Shown here piece after piece: positions 18,172-29,015 of a stretch of 64,000 nucleotides of DNA. Position 1 is the stretch's first letter. Every line of letters starts with the position of its first letter. The stretch is from Deltaproteobacteria bacterium HGW-Deltaproteobacteria-4 (GTDB lineage: Bacteria > Desulfobacterota > Desulfuromonadia > Desulfuromonadales > UBA2197). The notes under the pieces are model-generated. The model had not been told where the DNA came from. It saw nothing but the letters and a program-made list of their open reading frames with translations, and did not search any database. Where the stretch lies: contig PHAV01000001.1 of assembly GCA_002841765.1 (NCBI GenBank), positions 124,001 to 188,000 of the forward strand, in the 5' to 3' direction. Both the position numbers and the translations under genes were made by a program.

Positions 18172-21096
18172 TTAGTTCTCCCCGGCTGATATCGGGCAAG
18201 AAGTCACCCATTTTTCCAGCACCGCCAGAACTTTTTTTATGTCAATCGGCTTGGCGAGATAATCATCCATCCCGGCAGCAAGGCAGCTGGCGCGATCTTC
18301 CTTAAAGGCCTTGGCGGTCAGGGCAACGACAGGGATGGCATGGTTCCGGACGGCTGAGGTCGGATCTCGGATGACGGCGGTCGTTTCGAAGCCGTTGAGT
18401 ACGGGCATCATGCAGTCCATCAAGACCAGGGCATAGTCAGCCTTTTCCAGCAGATTCAAAGCTTCCGCGCCATTGTTGGCGACGTCGACCTGGTAACCGA
18501 ATTTTCCTAAAATGGTTTTGATCATAAGCTGATTGGTCAAGTCATCCTCGGCAATGAGAATGCGGTTGCCGGGTGGGGCGATTATGGAGGAGAAGGGGGA
18601 TTCGGTCGCTTCCTTCGCCAGAATAAGATTCCGCGGCGCGCGTCTTCGTTCTGACTGCGTTGTGAAGACGGCCGTAAACCAGAAGGTTGTCCCGACATTT
18701 TCTTGACTGACGACCCCGACTGTCCCGCCCATCAGTTCGGCGAGTTGGCGCGCAATCGTCAGGCCCAGTCCTGTCCCGCCGTATCGGCGTGTGGTGGTGT
18801 TGTCTGCCTGGGTAAAGGGCTGGAAGATCTCTTCGATTTTTACTGCTGTAATGCCAATACCGCTGTCTTCCACCTGAAAGCGCAGCATCGCATGCTGATC
18901 GTCTTCTTTCTCTTTGCTGATGTGCAGGGCAACAGAACCTCTTTCAGTAAACTTGATAGCGTTGCTGACGAGATTGGTGATGATCTGGCGCAAGCGTCCG
19001 ACATCGCCTTTGAGCAGTAAGGGAACATCCGGAGCGATCTCTGTTCTCAGGTTGAGCCCTTTTTCTTTGGCGCGCAAAGTAAAGAGGGCCATGGTGCCGT
19101 TCATCACATGATTGAGATTAAAGCAGGCCTCCTCCAGTTCGATCTTGTGCGCCTCAATCTTGGATAGGTCGAGAATATTACTGATCAGTTCGACAAGATT
19201 TTTACCTGAAATTTTAACCAGTTCGGCATATTCGCGCTGTTCTCTGTTCAGCTCTGTGTTCAAAAGGAGTTCGATCAGGCCGACGACCGCGTTCATCGGG
19301 GTACGGATTTCATGGCTCATATTGGCCAGGAACTGGCTTTTGGCGGTATTAGCGGATTCGGCGGCTTTTGTTAAGGTGATGAGTTCTTCTTCGGTTTTTT
19401 TTCGCTCGGTGATGTCTGTTGCTATCTCCATTCTCACAGTTCGTCCATCCGTCCAGGGGATGGCCACATCCCGACAATCAAACCATCTTCCGTTGGCTGT
19501 ATTCTGAAACTCCCAGGCATGAACACCTGTTGGCTGTCCGTCTTTATTGAGCAGTTTCTCATTTGTGCAGAAGGCGCAGGGTCCGTTCTGATCTTTTTGA
19601 AAAACACTCCAGCACTTCTGCCCAAGATAGCTCCCCCAGGTCTTCCGCCCGTATGCATTGACAAACAAGAGTTCATAAGTTTCCATGTCTGCAATATATA
19701 TAAGAGCGTCTATGTTATCGAGTACGTTCGCTAAACGTTCAAAGCTCTCCCGCAACACCTTCTCCGCCCGTTTGCGTTCGGTCATGTCGATGGTGTAGCC
19801 GGCCAGCAGCGTTTTTTTTCCCTGAATAATCGGGAATTTGATGGACTGATAATAGTGGTCGTTAAACTCTTCCTCCAACAGCAGGATTTTATTTCCGGTC
19901 ACGACGGCCTTGTCGTCAGCAAAGATCTTCGCCGCCATTTCCGGCGGAAAGAGTTCCTGCATGGTCTTTCCGGTCATTTTTGAGCCCGGGATGCCGATCA
20001 TTTCCTGAAAGTTTTCACTGGCCATCACGACGCGTGAGGTGGAGGAATTGACCTCCTTGATATAAGCGTAGACCGGTGAGTTCTTGATAAACAGGGAAAG
20101 GAGGTTTTTTGTTTCTTTCAGTTCATTCTCTGCGGCTTTACGGGCGGTGATATCGGAAAAATTCACGAGACTGGCCCAGATTTTCCCTTGTTCGTCTTTT
20201 ACCGGAGAGCCGATAATTTCTAAAAGAACTTCGCTGCCGTCCGGTCGTTCAATCACCATGTCATCGACATGTGACCGCACGCCCTTCATCCCTAAGAGGA
20301 TGGGCATCTCTTCGGCAGGATAGGGCTGGTGGCTTCCCTGCTTGAAAGCTTTATAGACTTCTGCCAGATTCTGTCGTGAGGCATCAGGAATAATTTCCCG
20401 TCCCAGGAGTTGTACCGCCGCATCATTGACAACCAGGGGTTTACCCGAGGGGACCTCGGCCATAAAGACGCCGATCGGGAGATTGTTGAGCAGGGTCGAG
20501 AAGAGATTGTTTTGGTGTTGAATCGATTCTTCACTCTTGATTAATGCTTCTTCAATTCTTTTGCGCTCGGTAATATTGATGATGGTTATCCCGTACTCGC
20601 CGTTGTGGAGGGGGGCAGCCAGCAACCTTACCCATAGCGGCGAACCATCGCTCCGTAACAAGCGTATTTGCCTGTCCTGTACTTCGTGGGTCTCCAGAAA
20701 TTTTTTACGTTGCAGGTAGTAGCGATCCTGGTCATCAGGGAAGATGAAGGAAGAGATGGGACGCTTCAGTAGGTTTTTTCGTTCGGTGCCGAGCAGGGTC
20801 GCAGTGGCGAGATTCACTTCCTTGATGAGTCCCTGTTCGTTGAGGGTCAGGTAACCGACCGGCGCCAGATCATACAGGTCGAAGTAGCGGCTGCGGGAGA
20901 TTTCCAGTTCATGCTGGGTACGCCGCAGTTCTTCATTCTGCAACTCCAGTTCAATCTGGTGCACCCGCAGCTCATGAAGCATCTGCTGCGTTTCTTCAGG
21001 AGACAAGCTCTGCAGATCGATCACTCCGAGTTGCCGGGCTTTTTCTTCGGCACGCTGGCGAAGTTGTCGGGCGGCATCGCTTTGCTGGTCTGACAT
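18172..21096 (-). CDS. Cytosolic hybrid histidine kinase with four PAS domains
   Basis: 974 residues, no membrane segment. A helical start (ELRVHQIELELQNEELR) is followed by PAS domains at about 70-180, 190-320, 325-440 and 445-565; each of the last three ends in the usual (D/N)(I/M)TE/TA(R)(K) linker. The fourth contains KCWSVFQKDQNGPCAFC, a Cys-rich variant seen in some PAS_4 domains. HisKA with H595, HATPase (GGTGLGLTIA) and REC ([11 protein letters not shown]) follow. No HPt. It is the first gene of the signalling operon. The double-palindrome terminator lies about 170 bases upstream and separates it from ntrX. Confidence 0.9.
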   Translation of the reverse strand: MSDQQSDAARQLRQRAEEKARQLGVIDLQSLSPEETQQMLHELRVHQIELELQNEELRRTQHELEISRSRYFDLYDLAPVGYLTLNEQGLIKEVNLATATLLGTERKNLLKRPISSFIFPDDQDRYYLQRKKFLETHEVQDRQIRLLRSDGSPLWVRLLAAPLHNGEYGITIINITERKRIEEALIKSEESIQHQNNLFSTLLNNLPIGVFMAEVPSGKPLVVNDAAVQLLGREIIPDASRQNLAEVYKAFKQGSHQPYPAEEMPILLGMKGVRSHVDDMVIERPDGSEVLLEIIGSPVKDEQGKIWASLVNFSDITARKAAENELKETKNLLSLFIKNSPVYAYIKEVNSSTSRVVMASENFQEMIGIPGSKMTGKTMQELFPPEMAAKIFADDKAVVTGNKILLLEEEFNDHYYQSIKFPIIQGKKTLLAGYTIDMTERKRAEKVLRESFERLANVLDNIDALIYIADMETYELLFVNAYGRKTWGSYLGQKCWSVFQKDQNGPCAFCTNEKLLNKDGQPTGVHAWEFQNTANGRWFDCRDVAIPWTDGRTVRMEIATDITERKKTEEELITLTKAAESANTAKSQFLANMSHEIRTPMNAVVGLIELLLNTELNREQREYAELVKISGKNLVELISNILDLSKIEAHKIELEEACFNLNHVMNGTMALFTLRAKEKGLNLRTEIAPDVPLLLKGDVGRLRQIITNLVSNAIKFTERGSVALHISKEKEDDQHAMLRFQVEDSGIGITAVKIEEIFQPFTQADNTTTRRYGGTGLGLTIARQLAELMGGTVGVVSQENVGTTFWFTAVFTTQSERRRAPRNLILAKEATESPFSSIIAPPGNRILIAEDDLTNQLMIKTILGKFGYQVDVANNGAEALNLLEKADYALVLMDCMMPVLNGFETTAVIRDPTSAVRNHAIPVVALTAKAFKEDRASCLAAGMDDYLAKPIDIKKVLAVLEKWVTSCPISAGEN

Positions 21097-21262
21097 AAAG
21101 GGTGTGCCTTCCTTTAACGCTCTATCCCGCTCGCTCTGTTTTTGTCATTATCTACTCCTCGCTGCTAACGTATTCCCTGTGATTCGCTGGATTTTTCGTT
21201 TTGCATTATATCGTATCTCCAAAAGATTACAAATCATTAAGATGTTATTTTTACAGGATTCA

Positions 21263-21304
21263 GATGCAAGAAAGCCCCGGTCGCGACCGGGGCTTTCTTG
21301 CATC
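21263..21304 (-). terminator. 42-bp perfect palindrome, terminator of ntrYX
   Basis: A 21-bp stem with no unpaired loop bases in the DNA: left arm 21263-21283, right arm 21284-21304, GC-rich core AAGCCCCGGTCG flanked by A/T-rich GCAAGAAA and TTTCTTGC. It lies 44 bases past the ntrX stop and upstream of the signalling operon. The GC core with flanking A and T runs would work as an intrinsic terminator in either direction. Confidence 0.75.
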
Positions 21305-21347
21305 TCATGTTGAAAACAGGACGCGGTCGAAAAAGAGCACAGGTTTG

Positions 21348-22742
21348 TCACCCAGCGCTCTTTTTCGGCTCAATGCCGAAAGCTTTCATCTTGCGGTGCA
21401 GGTTGGAGCGTTCGATTTCGATGGCATCAGCGGTGCGGGAAACGTTCCAATCGTACTCCTTGAGCTTTTGCAGGATAAATTCCTTTTCAAATTCGTCCCG
21501 GGCGGCGCGCAGGGTTGCTCCCTCGCTTTCAATTTCGCCGGCTTCGCTGTCGTCACTCTCCAGGTGGGGCTGCAGCCGATCGCAGGCGGTGAAGATCGCC
21601 GGCAGCTGCGCTTCGGTGATGAGCTGATCCGGCGACATGATCACCAGGCGTTCGACGATATTCTTTAACTCCCGTACATTCCCCGGCCAGGGATAAGAGC
21701 AGAGTGCGCGGATCGCTCCGTCGGAAAAGCGCTTGAGCGGGCGTCCTTCCTGTTGACAGAAGAGGGCAAGGAAGTTTTCGGCGAGGCGGGGGATATCGCG
21801 GCTGCGTTCGCGCAGTGGCGGCACATGGAAGGGGATGACGTTGAGCCGGTAGTAAAGGTCTTCGCGAAAGCGTCCGGCACTGATCTCGGCTTCGAGATTC
21901 TTGTTGGTGGCGGCGACGACGCGCACGTCAACCTCGATAGTGCGGCTGCCGCCGACTCTCTCAAATTTGCGTTCCTGCAGGATGCGTAACACTTTTGCCT
22001 GCGTTTTCAGGCTCATGTCGGCAATTTCATCAAGAAAGAGGGTCCCTTCGTGGGCCAGATCGAATTTGCCGCGGCGCTGGGCGGTGGCCCCGGTAAAGGA
22101 GCCGCGTTCATGGCCAAAGAGCTCCGATTCAATCAACTCCTCAGGGATAGCGGCGCAGTTGACTTCGATAAAGGGTTTGTTGCGACGTTTTGACAAGCTG
22201 TGGATGGCGCGGGCGACCAGTTCTTTGCCGGTGCCGTTCTCGCCGGTGATCAGCACCCAGCCGCTGGTCGGAGCGGCGATGGCGATCTGGGCCTTGAGAT
22301 CACGGATGGCCGGACTTTCGCCGATCATCTCCGATTCTTTACCGAGCTGTTCCTTGAGGGTGCGGTTCTCCTCGATCAGACCGCTGACGCGCAGGGCATT
22401 TTGCAGGGTCAGGAGGACTTTCTCCAGCGATAACGGTTTTTCGATGAAGTCATAGGCGCCGAGACGTGTCGCCTTGACAGCGGTTTCGATGGTGCCGTGT
22501 CCGCTCATCATGATCACCAACTGCTCGGGGTTCATTTCGCGAATTCGTTGCAGCGTTTCGAGGCCGTCAATCCCCGGCATCCAGATATCGAGAAGGATGA
22601 TGTCGGCATTCTCTTCCCGCAACTGGTCGAGGCCGGCGCCGCCGTCGGCGGCGAGAAGGACCCGGTAGCCCTCATCCTGCAAGATCCCTTGCAGGCTGGC
22701 GCGAATGCTGTCTTCATCATCAATAATCAAAATCGTTTTCAT
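21348..22742 (-). CDS. ntrX: Sigma-54-dependent response regulator NtrX
   Basis: 464 residues: REC 1-115 with ILLDIWMPGIDG and MSGHGTIETAVKATRLGAYDF; AAA+ about 140-375 with GENGTGKELVARAIH (Walker A), GERGSFTGA-type loop that contacts sigma-54 (here GSFTGA, as in NtrX), and GTLFLDEIADM; Fis-type HTH at the end (WNVSRTADAIEIERSNLHRK). The order kinase then regulator and the REC sequence match NtrX rather than NtrC. It follows ntrY by 21 bases. Phosphorylated by NtrY; targets in this lineage are unknown but may include envelope or nitrogen genes. Confidence 0.85.
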   Translation of the reverse strand: MKTILIIDDEDSIRASLQGILQDEGYRVLLAADGGAGLDQLREENADIILLDIWMPGIDGLETLQRIREMNPEQLVIMMSGHGTIETAVKATRLGAYDFIEKPLSLEKVLLTLQNALRVSGLIEENRTLKEQLGKESEMIGESPAIRDLKAQIAIAAPTSGWVLITGENGTGKELVARAIHSLSKRRNKPFIEVNCAAIPEELIESELFGHERGSFTGATAQRRGKFDLAHEGTLFLDEIADMSLKTQAKVLRILQERKFERVGGSRTIEVDVRVVAATNKNLEAEISAGRFREDLYYRLNVIPFHVPPLRERSRDIPRLAENFLALFCQQEGRPLKRFSDGAIRALCSYPWPGNVRELKNIVERLVIMSPDQLITEAQLPAIFTACDRLQPHLESDDSEAGEIESEGATLRAARDEFEKEFILQKLKEYDWNVSRTADAIEIERSNLHRKMKAFGIEPKKSAG

Positions 22743-22763
22743 GCAAACTCCAAAAGGCTGAGG

Positions 22764-24986
22764 TCAGGTAAGGTCGGGTGCAGTCACCGGCAGTTCGACA
22801 ATAAAGCGGCTGCCGTGCGGTTGATTGTCGCGCACCCGGATATAACCGTGATGATCGGCAACGATCGTGGCGACGATGGCGAGGCCGAGGCCGGTGCCTG
22901 ATTTTTTGGTTGAAAAGTACGGTTCAAAGAGGCGGGGCTTGTCTTCGTTGGAGATGCCGCACCCCTGATCACTCACCGTCATGGCGATCATGTTGAGGTT
23001 GCGATCAAAGCTCGTTTCCAATTCGATGCGACCTTGTCCGGCGCTGGCGGCGATGCTGTTGTCGATCAGGTTGATCAGGACACGCTTGATCTGTTCGGCA
23101 TCAAGACTGATCTGCGGTAATTCCCGGTCAGGGGTAAAGATGATTTCGATCTCCGGATGTCCCTGGCGAAAGAGAACCAGGGTCTGTTCAATCAGCGAGT
23201 TCAGGTCGTTCAGGGTCGAATTGATGGCAGGCATGCGGGCGAAGCTGGAGAATTCATTGACCAGATTCTTGAGTTCATCAACCTGTTTGACGATCATGGC
23301 AGTGCATTCGTCAAAGACCGTCTCCTCCGGGCCGAGGCGTTCGAGATAGCGGCGTCGCAGGCGCTGCGCTGAAAGCTGGATCGGCGTGAGCGGATTTTTG
23401 ATCTCATGGGCAATGCGTTTGGCAACTTCACGCCAGGCGGCCATCCGCTGCGCCTTTTGCAGTTGGGTGAGATCGTCAAAGACAATGACCGAACCGATCA
23501 CTTCGCCGGATTCGTCACGCAGGGCGGTGACCGTGACCTGCAGAACCAGTTCGTTCTCTTCGACTGTCAAAGGGACAATCTGGCGGAGGGAATCTTTACC
23601 GGAATGGGTCATCTGGCTGATGAAGTCGCGCACCAGAGGGAAGTGGGCGCTGCCGAGGACTTCAAAGAAGTTGCGATTAATAACCTCTTTCCCGTTGATG
23701 TGGAGGAGTCGTTCCGCTGATTGGTTGATGGTGAGGATGTGGCCATTGCGATCGATGGAGAGGACGCCGGCAGTGACGTTTTTGAGAACGATCTCCATAT
23801 ACAGGCGACGGGCTTCAATCTCCTGATTCGAGGTTTCAAGCTCAAGGTTGGCGGCCTGTAAACGTTCCTGCCCCTGACGCAGATCAGCGGTCATACCGTT
23901 AAACGCGGTCACAAGATAACCGATTTCATCGTTGCTGTGCGGGGTGAGAGACATGGTCAGATCGCCGCCGGCGACCCGTTCCGTGGCTTCGGCCAGGTCT
24001 TGAATCGGCTCAGTGATCCCTTTGGCTAGACGGAAGCCAACCCAGGTCGACAAAAAGAGGACAACCAGGACGATTAGAAAGAGAACGGTAATATAGACTT
24101 TCTGGACGCGGCCCTTAAACTGTTTGGCACTTTTATATTGATCGAAATTCGTTGAAATTTCGTTCATTTTGCTGGTGAGGGAATAAGGAACATAGTAGTT
24201 GACGACCAGGGCGCCGACGACATCTTCAGGATTCCAGTTTGAATGGATCGGCACAATACCGCGAATCAAATCGGCTTTGCCGGCGGGAACCACCAGAGAG
24301 GTGCTCTCCCCCTGCATCGCTTTATGTAAAAGCTCGGAAGAAGGGGGGGTAATATCTCCTTTCGGGACTTGCGGATTCGAAGCCCGCACCAGTTCTTCCT
24401 GGGTCGCGGAGAAGACTTCGACAATGCCGAGGTTGTATTCCTGTTGCTTCTGGGCAATGACTTCGCGCAGGCGCGGCAGATTCTCCTGGTTGAGAAGTTT
24501 TTCGTCTTTAACGATGCGCGCGAGTTGGTTGGCGTAATACAGGGCATTGGTTGCCGAGTTTTGATAATAGGTCCGGGCAACGTCGAGAGATTCTTCCAGA
24601 GCGCTTTCAATCTGGTTGTTAAACCAGTTGTCGATCGAGGTCGAGATAAAACCCGATGCCACGACAAAGAGGAGGGCCGTCGGCAGTAACGACATGCCGG
24701 CAAAGGCGACGACCAGCTTGGTGCGCAGGCGAGCGCCGGAAACCCCTTCCTGGCGTTCGATAAGGAGGCGAATGATATTGCGGGCAAGGATAAAGAAGAG
24801 GAGAATGATCAACAACAGATTGATGTTGACGAGGATGAGCATCTGGATGCTCGGGGAGAAGGGGATCCGTTGCGTCAGATAAAAAAGTTGATTCTCAAAA
24901 CGGACGGTAATAGCAATCGCGATCGGCAGAAGCAGGATCAGTGACCATTCAAACCAGCGCTTTATTTTTGATGGCGGTTGGATCAT
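22764..24986 (-). CDS. ntrY: Sensor histidine kinase NtrY
   Basis: 740 residues from the ATG at 24986 (MIQPPSKIKRWFEW), which has AGGAAG ten bases upstream; an earlier in-frame start would add 36 implausible residues. Membrane segments cluster in the first 120 residues, followed by a large periplasmic loop, another TM (VYITVLFLIVLVVLFLSTWV), HAMP, PAS (AGVLSIDRNGHILTINQSAERLL), HisKA with AHEIKNPLTPIQLSAQRLRR, and HATPase ([15 protein letters not shown]). Partner of NtrX just downstream. Confidence 0.87.
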   Translation of the reverse strand: MIQPPSKIKRWFEWSLILLLPIAIAITVRFENQLFYLTQRIPFSPSIQMLILVNINLLLIILLFFILARNIIRLLIERQEGVSGARLRTKLVVAFAGMSLLPTALLFVVASGFISTSIDNWFNNQIESALEESLDVARTYYQNSATNALYYANQLARIVKDEKLLNQENLPRLREVIAQKQQEYNLGIVEVFSATQEELVRASNPQVPKGDITPPSSELLHKAMQGESTSLVVPAGKADLIRGIVPIHSNWNPEDVVGALVVNYYVPYSLTSKMNEISTNFDQYKSAKQFKGRVQKVYITVLFLIVLVVLFLSTWVGFRLAKGITEPIQDLAEATERVAGGDLTMSLTPHSNDEIGYLVTAFNGMTADLRQGQERLQAANLELETSNQEIEARRLYMEIVLKNVTAGVLSIDRNGHILTINQSAERLLHINGKEVINRNFFEVLGSAHFPLVRDFISQMTHSGKDSLRQIVPLTVEENELVLQVTVTALRDESGEVIGSVIVFDDLTQLQKAQRMAAWREVAKRIAHEIKNPLTPIQLSAQRLRRRYLERLGPEETVFDECTAMIVKQVDELKNLVNEFSSFARMPAINSTLNDLNSLIEQTLVLFRQGHPEIEIIFTPDRELPQISLDAEQIKRVLINLIDNSIAASAGQGRIELETSFDRNLNMIAMTVSDQGCGISNEDKPRLFEPYFSTKKSGTGLGLAIVATIVADHHGYIRVRDNQPHGSRFIVELPVTAPDLT

Positions 24987-25207
24987 GGTGGCGATACTTC
25001 CTGTCACGGGTACGGGTAAAGGCGTAGAGGCGCGGCATGCTGCAGCCGTTTTCGAGCTGCCGGCGATTTTGTCGTGAAATGCGGCAAGGGTCAAGGGTTC
25101 GTTTTGCCTCCGCTCAACTTTCCCTGTTCGAATGAATATTCTCCCTTGCCCCGACTTCCCCTCTTCATGCTATTCTTCTCCAGGTTGAACAAGAAAAAAG
25201 GACGCGT

Positions 25208-25600
25208 ATGGATAACTTTACCCTGGTCCGCCCCGAACACCTCAACCATCATGGCTATCTCTTTGGTGGTGTCCTGTTGAAGTGGGTCGATGAATATGCC
25301 TGGCTGGTCGCTGCCCGTGACTTTACCGGTTCTTCGCTGGTCACGGTCGGCATGGATGCCATTGCTTTTCGTAAACGGGTGGAGAACGGTTCGATCCTGC
25401 GTTTTTCTGTTCTGCCACTGCATGTCGGTACGACTTCAGTCCGTTACAGCGTCGATATTTATGCCGATGCCCCCGGTGCGAGCAAAGAGGACCATGTCTT
25501 TTCAACGACGATCACCTTCGTTAATCTCGATATTGAGGGAGTGAAAAGAGCGCTGCCGCGTCCGCTTCGACTTCGCTCGGCGCCGGAGTTCGTACTTTGA
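25208..25600 (+). CDS. Hotdog-fold acyl-CoA thioesterase, YciA-like
   Basis: 130 residues. RPEHLNHHGYLFGGVLLKWVD contains the Asn-His-x-G-x-x-F-G-G-x-L-x-x-x-x-D signature of 4HBT hotdog thioesterases. GSILRFSVLPLHVGTTSVRY matches the second half of the fold. It should hydrolyse acyl-CoA to free acid and CoA in the cytosol. AAGGA lies nine bases upstream of the ATG. First gene of the plus-strand block; the kdsB promoter overlaps its downstream edge. Confidence 0.8.
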   Translation: MDNFTLVRPEHLNHHGYLFGGVLLKWVDEYAWLVAARDFTGSSLVTVGMDAIAFRKRVENGSILRFSVLPLHVGTTSVRYSVDIYADAPGASKEDHVFSTTITFVNLDIEGVKRALPRPLRLRSAPEFVL

Positions 25601-25616
25601 TCTCCCGCCAGAGTCC

Positions 25617-25645
25617 TTGACTTCCCCCCCGCTTTTTTTTACTGT
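25617..25645 (+). promoter_or_regulatory. Candidate sigma-70 promoter for the Kdo operon
   Basis: TTGACT at 25617-25622 and TACTGT at 25640-25645 with a 17-base spacer. The -35 is good and the -10 poor. It would start transcription about 40 bases before kdsB. Confidence 0.4.
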
Positions 25646-25690
25646 GACAGCTTCGTTCTCTCGCAACGATTGAAAGGATTGACCTTCGCT

Positions 25691-26458
25691 ATGCGTGTGA
25701 CTGCCGTTATTCCCGCTCGCTACGCTTCGACCCGTTTCCCCGGTAAACCTTTAGTCGATATTTGCGGCAAGCCGATGATTCAGTGGGTTTACGAGCGCAC
25801 AACGCGCTGTCTCGCCGTGAATCGCGTCATTGTCGCTACTGACGATGAGCGCATCGTCAGCGCTGTCCGCGCTTTTGGCGGCGAAGTGATGATGACCCGT
25901 GCCGACCATTCGACCGGGACCGATCGCCTTGCGGAGGTGGCGGCAAAGATAGATTCGGCCTTGATTGTCAACGTGCAGGGAGATGAACCGCTTATCGATC
26001 CGCGCATGATAGAGCAAGCGATCGAGCCAATGCGGCGCAACCCCGGCGTGCCGATGGGGACGTTGAAGAGCCGGATTCTGACGGCAGAGGAGTATCTGAG
26101 CCCGAACGTCGTCAAAGTGGTGGCCGACCGCAACGACTACGCCCTCTTCTTCTCCCGGGCTCCGATCCCTTTCGGACGTGACGTCATCGACCAGCTCGAT
26201 ACCCGGTTCGCCGAGATCGAAGCCTACAAACATATCGGTCTATATGTCTATCGCCGTGATTTTCTCCTCACTTATCATAAGCTGGCGCCGACTCCTCTCG
26301 AAGAATTGGAAAAGCTTGAACAGTTGCGGGCGCTGGAGAATGGTTTCCGGATAAAGGTCGCCGAGACCAAGCTGACCTCTTTCGGCGTCGATACGCCGGA
26401 AGATCTCGAGCGGGTGCGGCAACTCCTGGCGAAGTCGGCGGTCGAGAAGCATTTTTAA
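25691..26458 (+). CDS. kdsB: 3-deoxy-manno-octulosonate cytidylyltransferase
   Basis: 255 residues from the ATG giving [21 protein letters not shown]. That N-terminal nucleotide-binding motif, [13 protein letters not shown] and PIPFGRD are diagnostic of KdsB. It activates Kdo with CTP to CMP-Kdo, the donor for LPS inner-core synthesis. A start 21 bases upstream would add MKGLTFA and is less likely. The next gene makes CTP, its cosubstrate; the rest of the Kdo pathway follows. Confidence 0.95.
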   Translation: MRVTAVIPARYASTRFPGKPLVDICGKPMIQWVYERTTRCLAVNRVIVATDDERIVSAVRAFGGEVMMTRADHSTGTDRLAEVAAKIDSALIVNVQGDEPLIDPRMIEQAIEPMRRNPGVPMGTLKSRILTAEEYLSPNVVKVVADRNDYALFFSRAPIPFGRDVIDQLDTRFAEIEAYKHIGLYVYRRDFLLTYHKLAPTPLEELEKLEQLRALENGFRIKVAETKLTSFGVDTPEDLERVRQLLAKSAVEKHF

Positions 26459-26496
26459 TCATTACAAGTTTCTTTCCGGTCGCAGGTTGTGTATGA

Positions 26497-28170
<1,674 letters not shown>

Positions 28171-28172
28171 CG

Positions 28173-29015
28173 ATGCTGATCTCGCGGGAAGTTCAAGTCG
28201 GCAATGTCACTTTCGGCGGCAACCGTCCTTTTGTCCTGATTGCCGGGCCCTGTGCCATTGAAGAAGAAGGGTTGACGCTGCGCATCGCTGCTTTTCTCAA
28301 GGACCTGTGTGGTGAACTCGGTATCCCTCTGGTCTTTAAGGCCTCTTTTGATAAAGCGAACCGCACGTCGGCGAGTGCCTTTCGTGGGCCGGGAATGGCG
28401 GAGGGGTTAAATATCCTTGCCAAGGTTAAAGCGCTGTACGGCCTGCCGGTCGTCTCGGATATTCACGATCAGACGCAGATTGCCGCGGCGGCAAAGGTGC
28501 TTGATATCATCCAGATTCCCGCCTTTTTGTCCCGGCAAAGCGATCTCCTGGCCGCTGCCGGTGCCACCGGCAAGGTGATCAATGTCAAGAAGGGGCAGTT
28601 TCTCGCCCCCTGGGATATGCGAAATGTGGCTGCCAAGGTACAGGAGACCGGGAATCAGAATGTCCTGCTCACCGAGCGCGGAGCGACCTTTGGCTATAAC
28701 AATCTGGTTGTCGATATGCGTTCGCTGGTGATCATGCGCGAAGTCAGCGGCTGCCCGATCATCTTTGACGCCACCCATTCAGTGCAACTTCCCGGCGGCG
28801 CCGGCACTTCTTCCGGCGGGCAGCGGCAATATGTCGGCGCCCTGTCACGGGCGGCGGTGGCGATCGGAGTCGATGGCCTTTTCTGGGAAGTTCATGAAAA
28901 TCCTGATGCCGCTCTTTGCGACGGACCGAACTCTCTCGATCTGACGAGCCTGCGGCCAATGCTCGAAGAGTTGGTTGCCATCGATCGTTTGGTCAAGAAG
29001 GGGGCTGCAAAGTGA
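28173..29015 (+). CDS. kdsA: 3-deoxy-8-phosphooctulonate synthase
   Basis: 280 residues. LIAGPCAIEEEGLTLRIAA, FKASFDKANRTS and DATHSVQLPGG are KdsA signatures. It condenses phosphoenolpyruvate with arabinose 5-phosphate to Kdo 8-phosphate. It begins two bases after the pyrG stop, and its stop overlaps the GTG start of kdsD. The motif NVKKGQFLAPWDM has the Asn seen in the metal-independent class; the metal-dependent class has Cys near the N-terminus instead, so the metal-independent class is likely but not certain. Confidence 0.95.
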   Translation: MLISREVQVGNVTFGGNRPFVLIAGPCAIEEEGLTLRIAAFLKDLCGELGIPLVFKASFDKANRTSASAFRGPGMAEGLNILAKVKALYGLPVVSDIHDQTQIAAAAKVLDIIQIPAFLSRQSDLLAAAGATGKVINVKKGQFLAPWDMRNVAAKVQETGNQNVLLTERGATFGYNNLVVDMRSLVIMREVSGCPIIFDATHSVQLPGGAGTSSGGQRQYVGALSRAAVAIGVDGLFWEVHENPDAALCDGPNSLDLTSLRPMLEELVAIDRLVKKGAAK

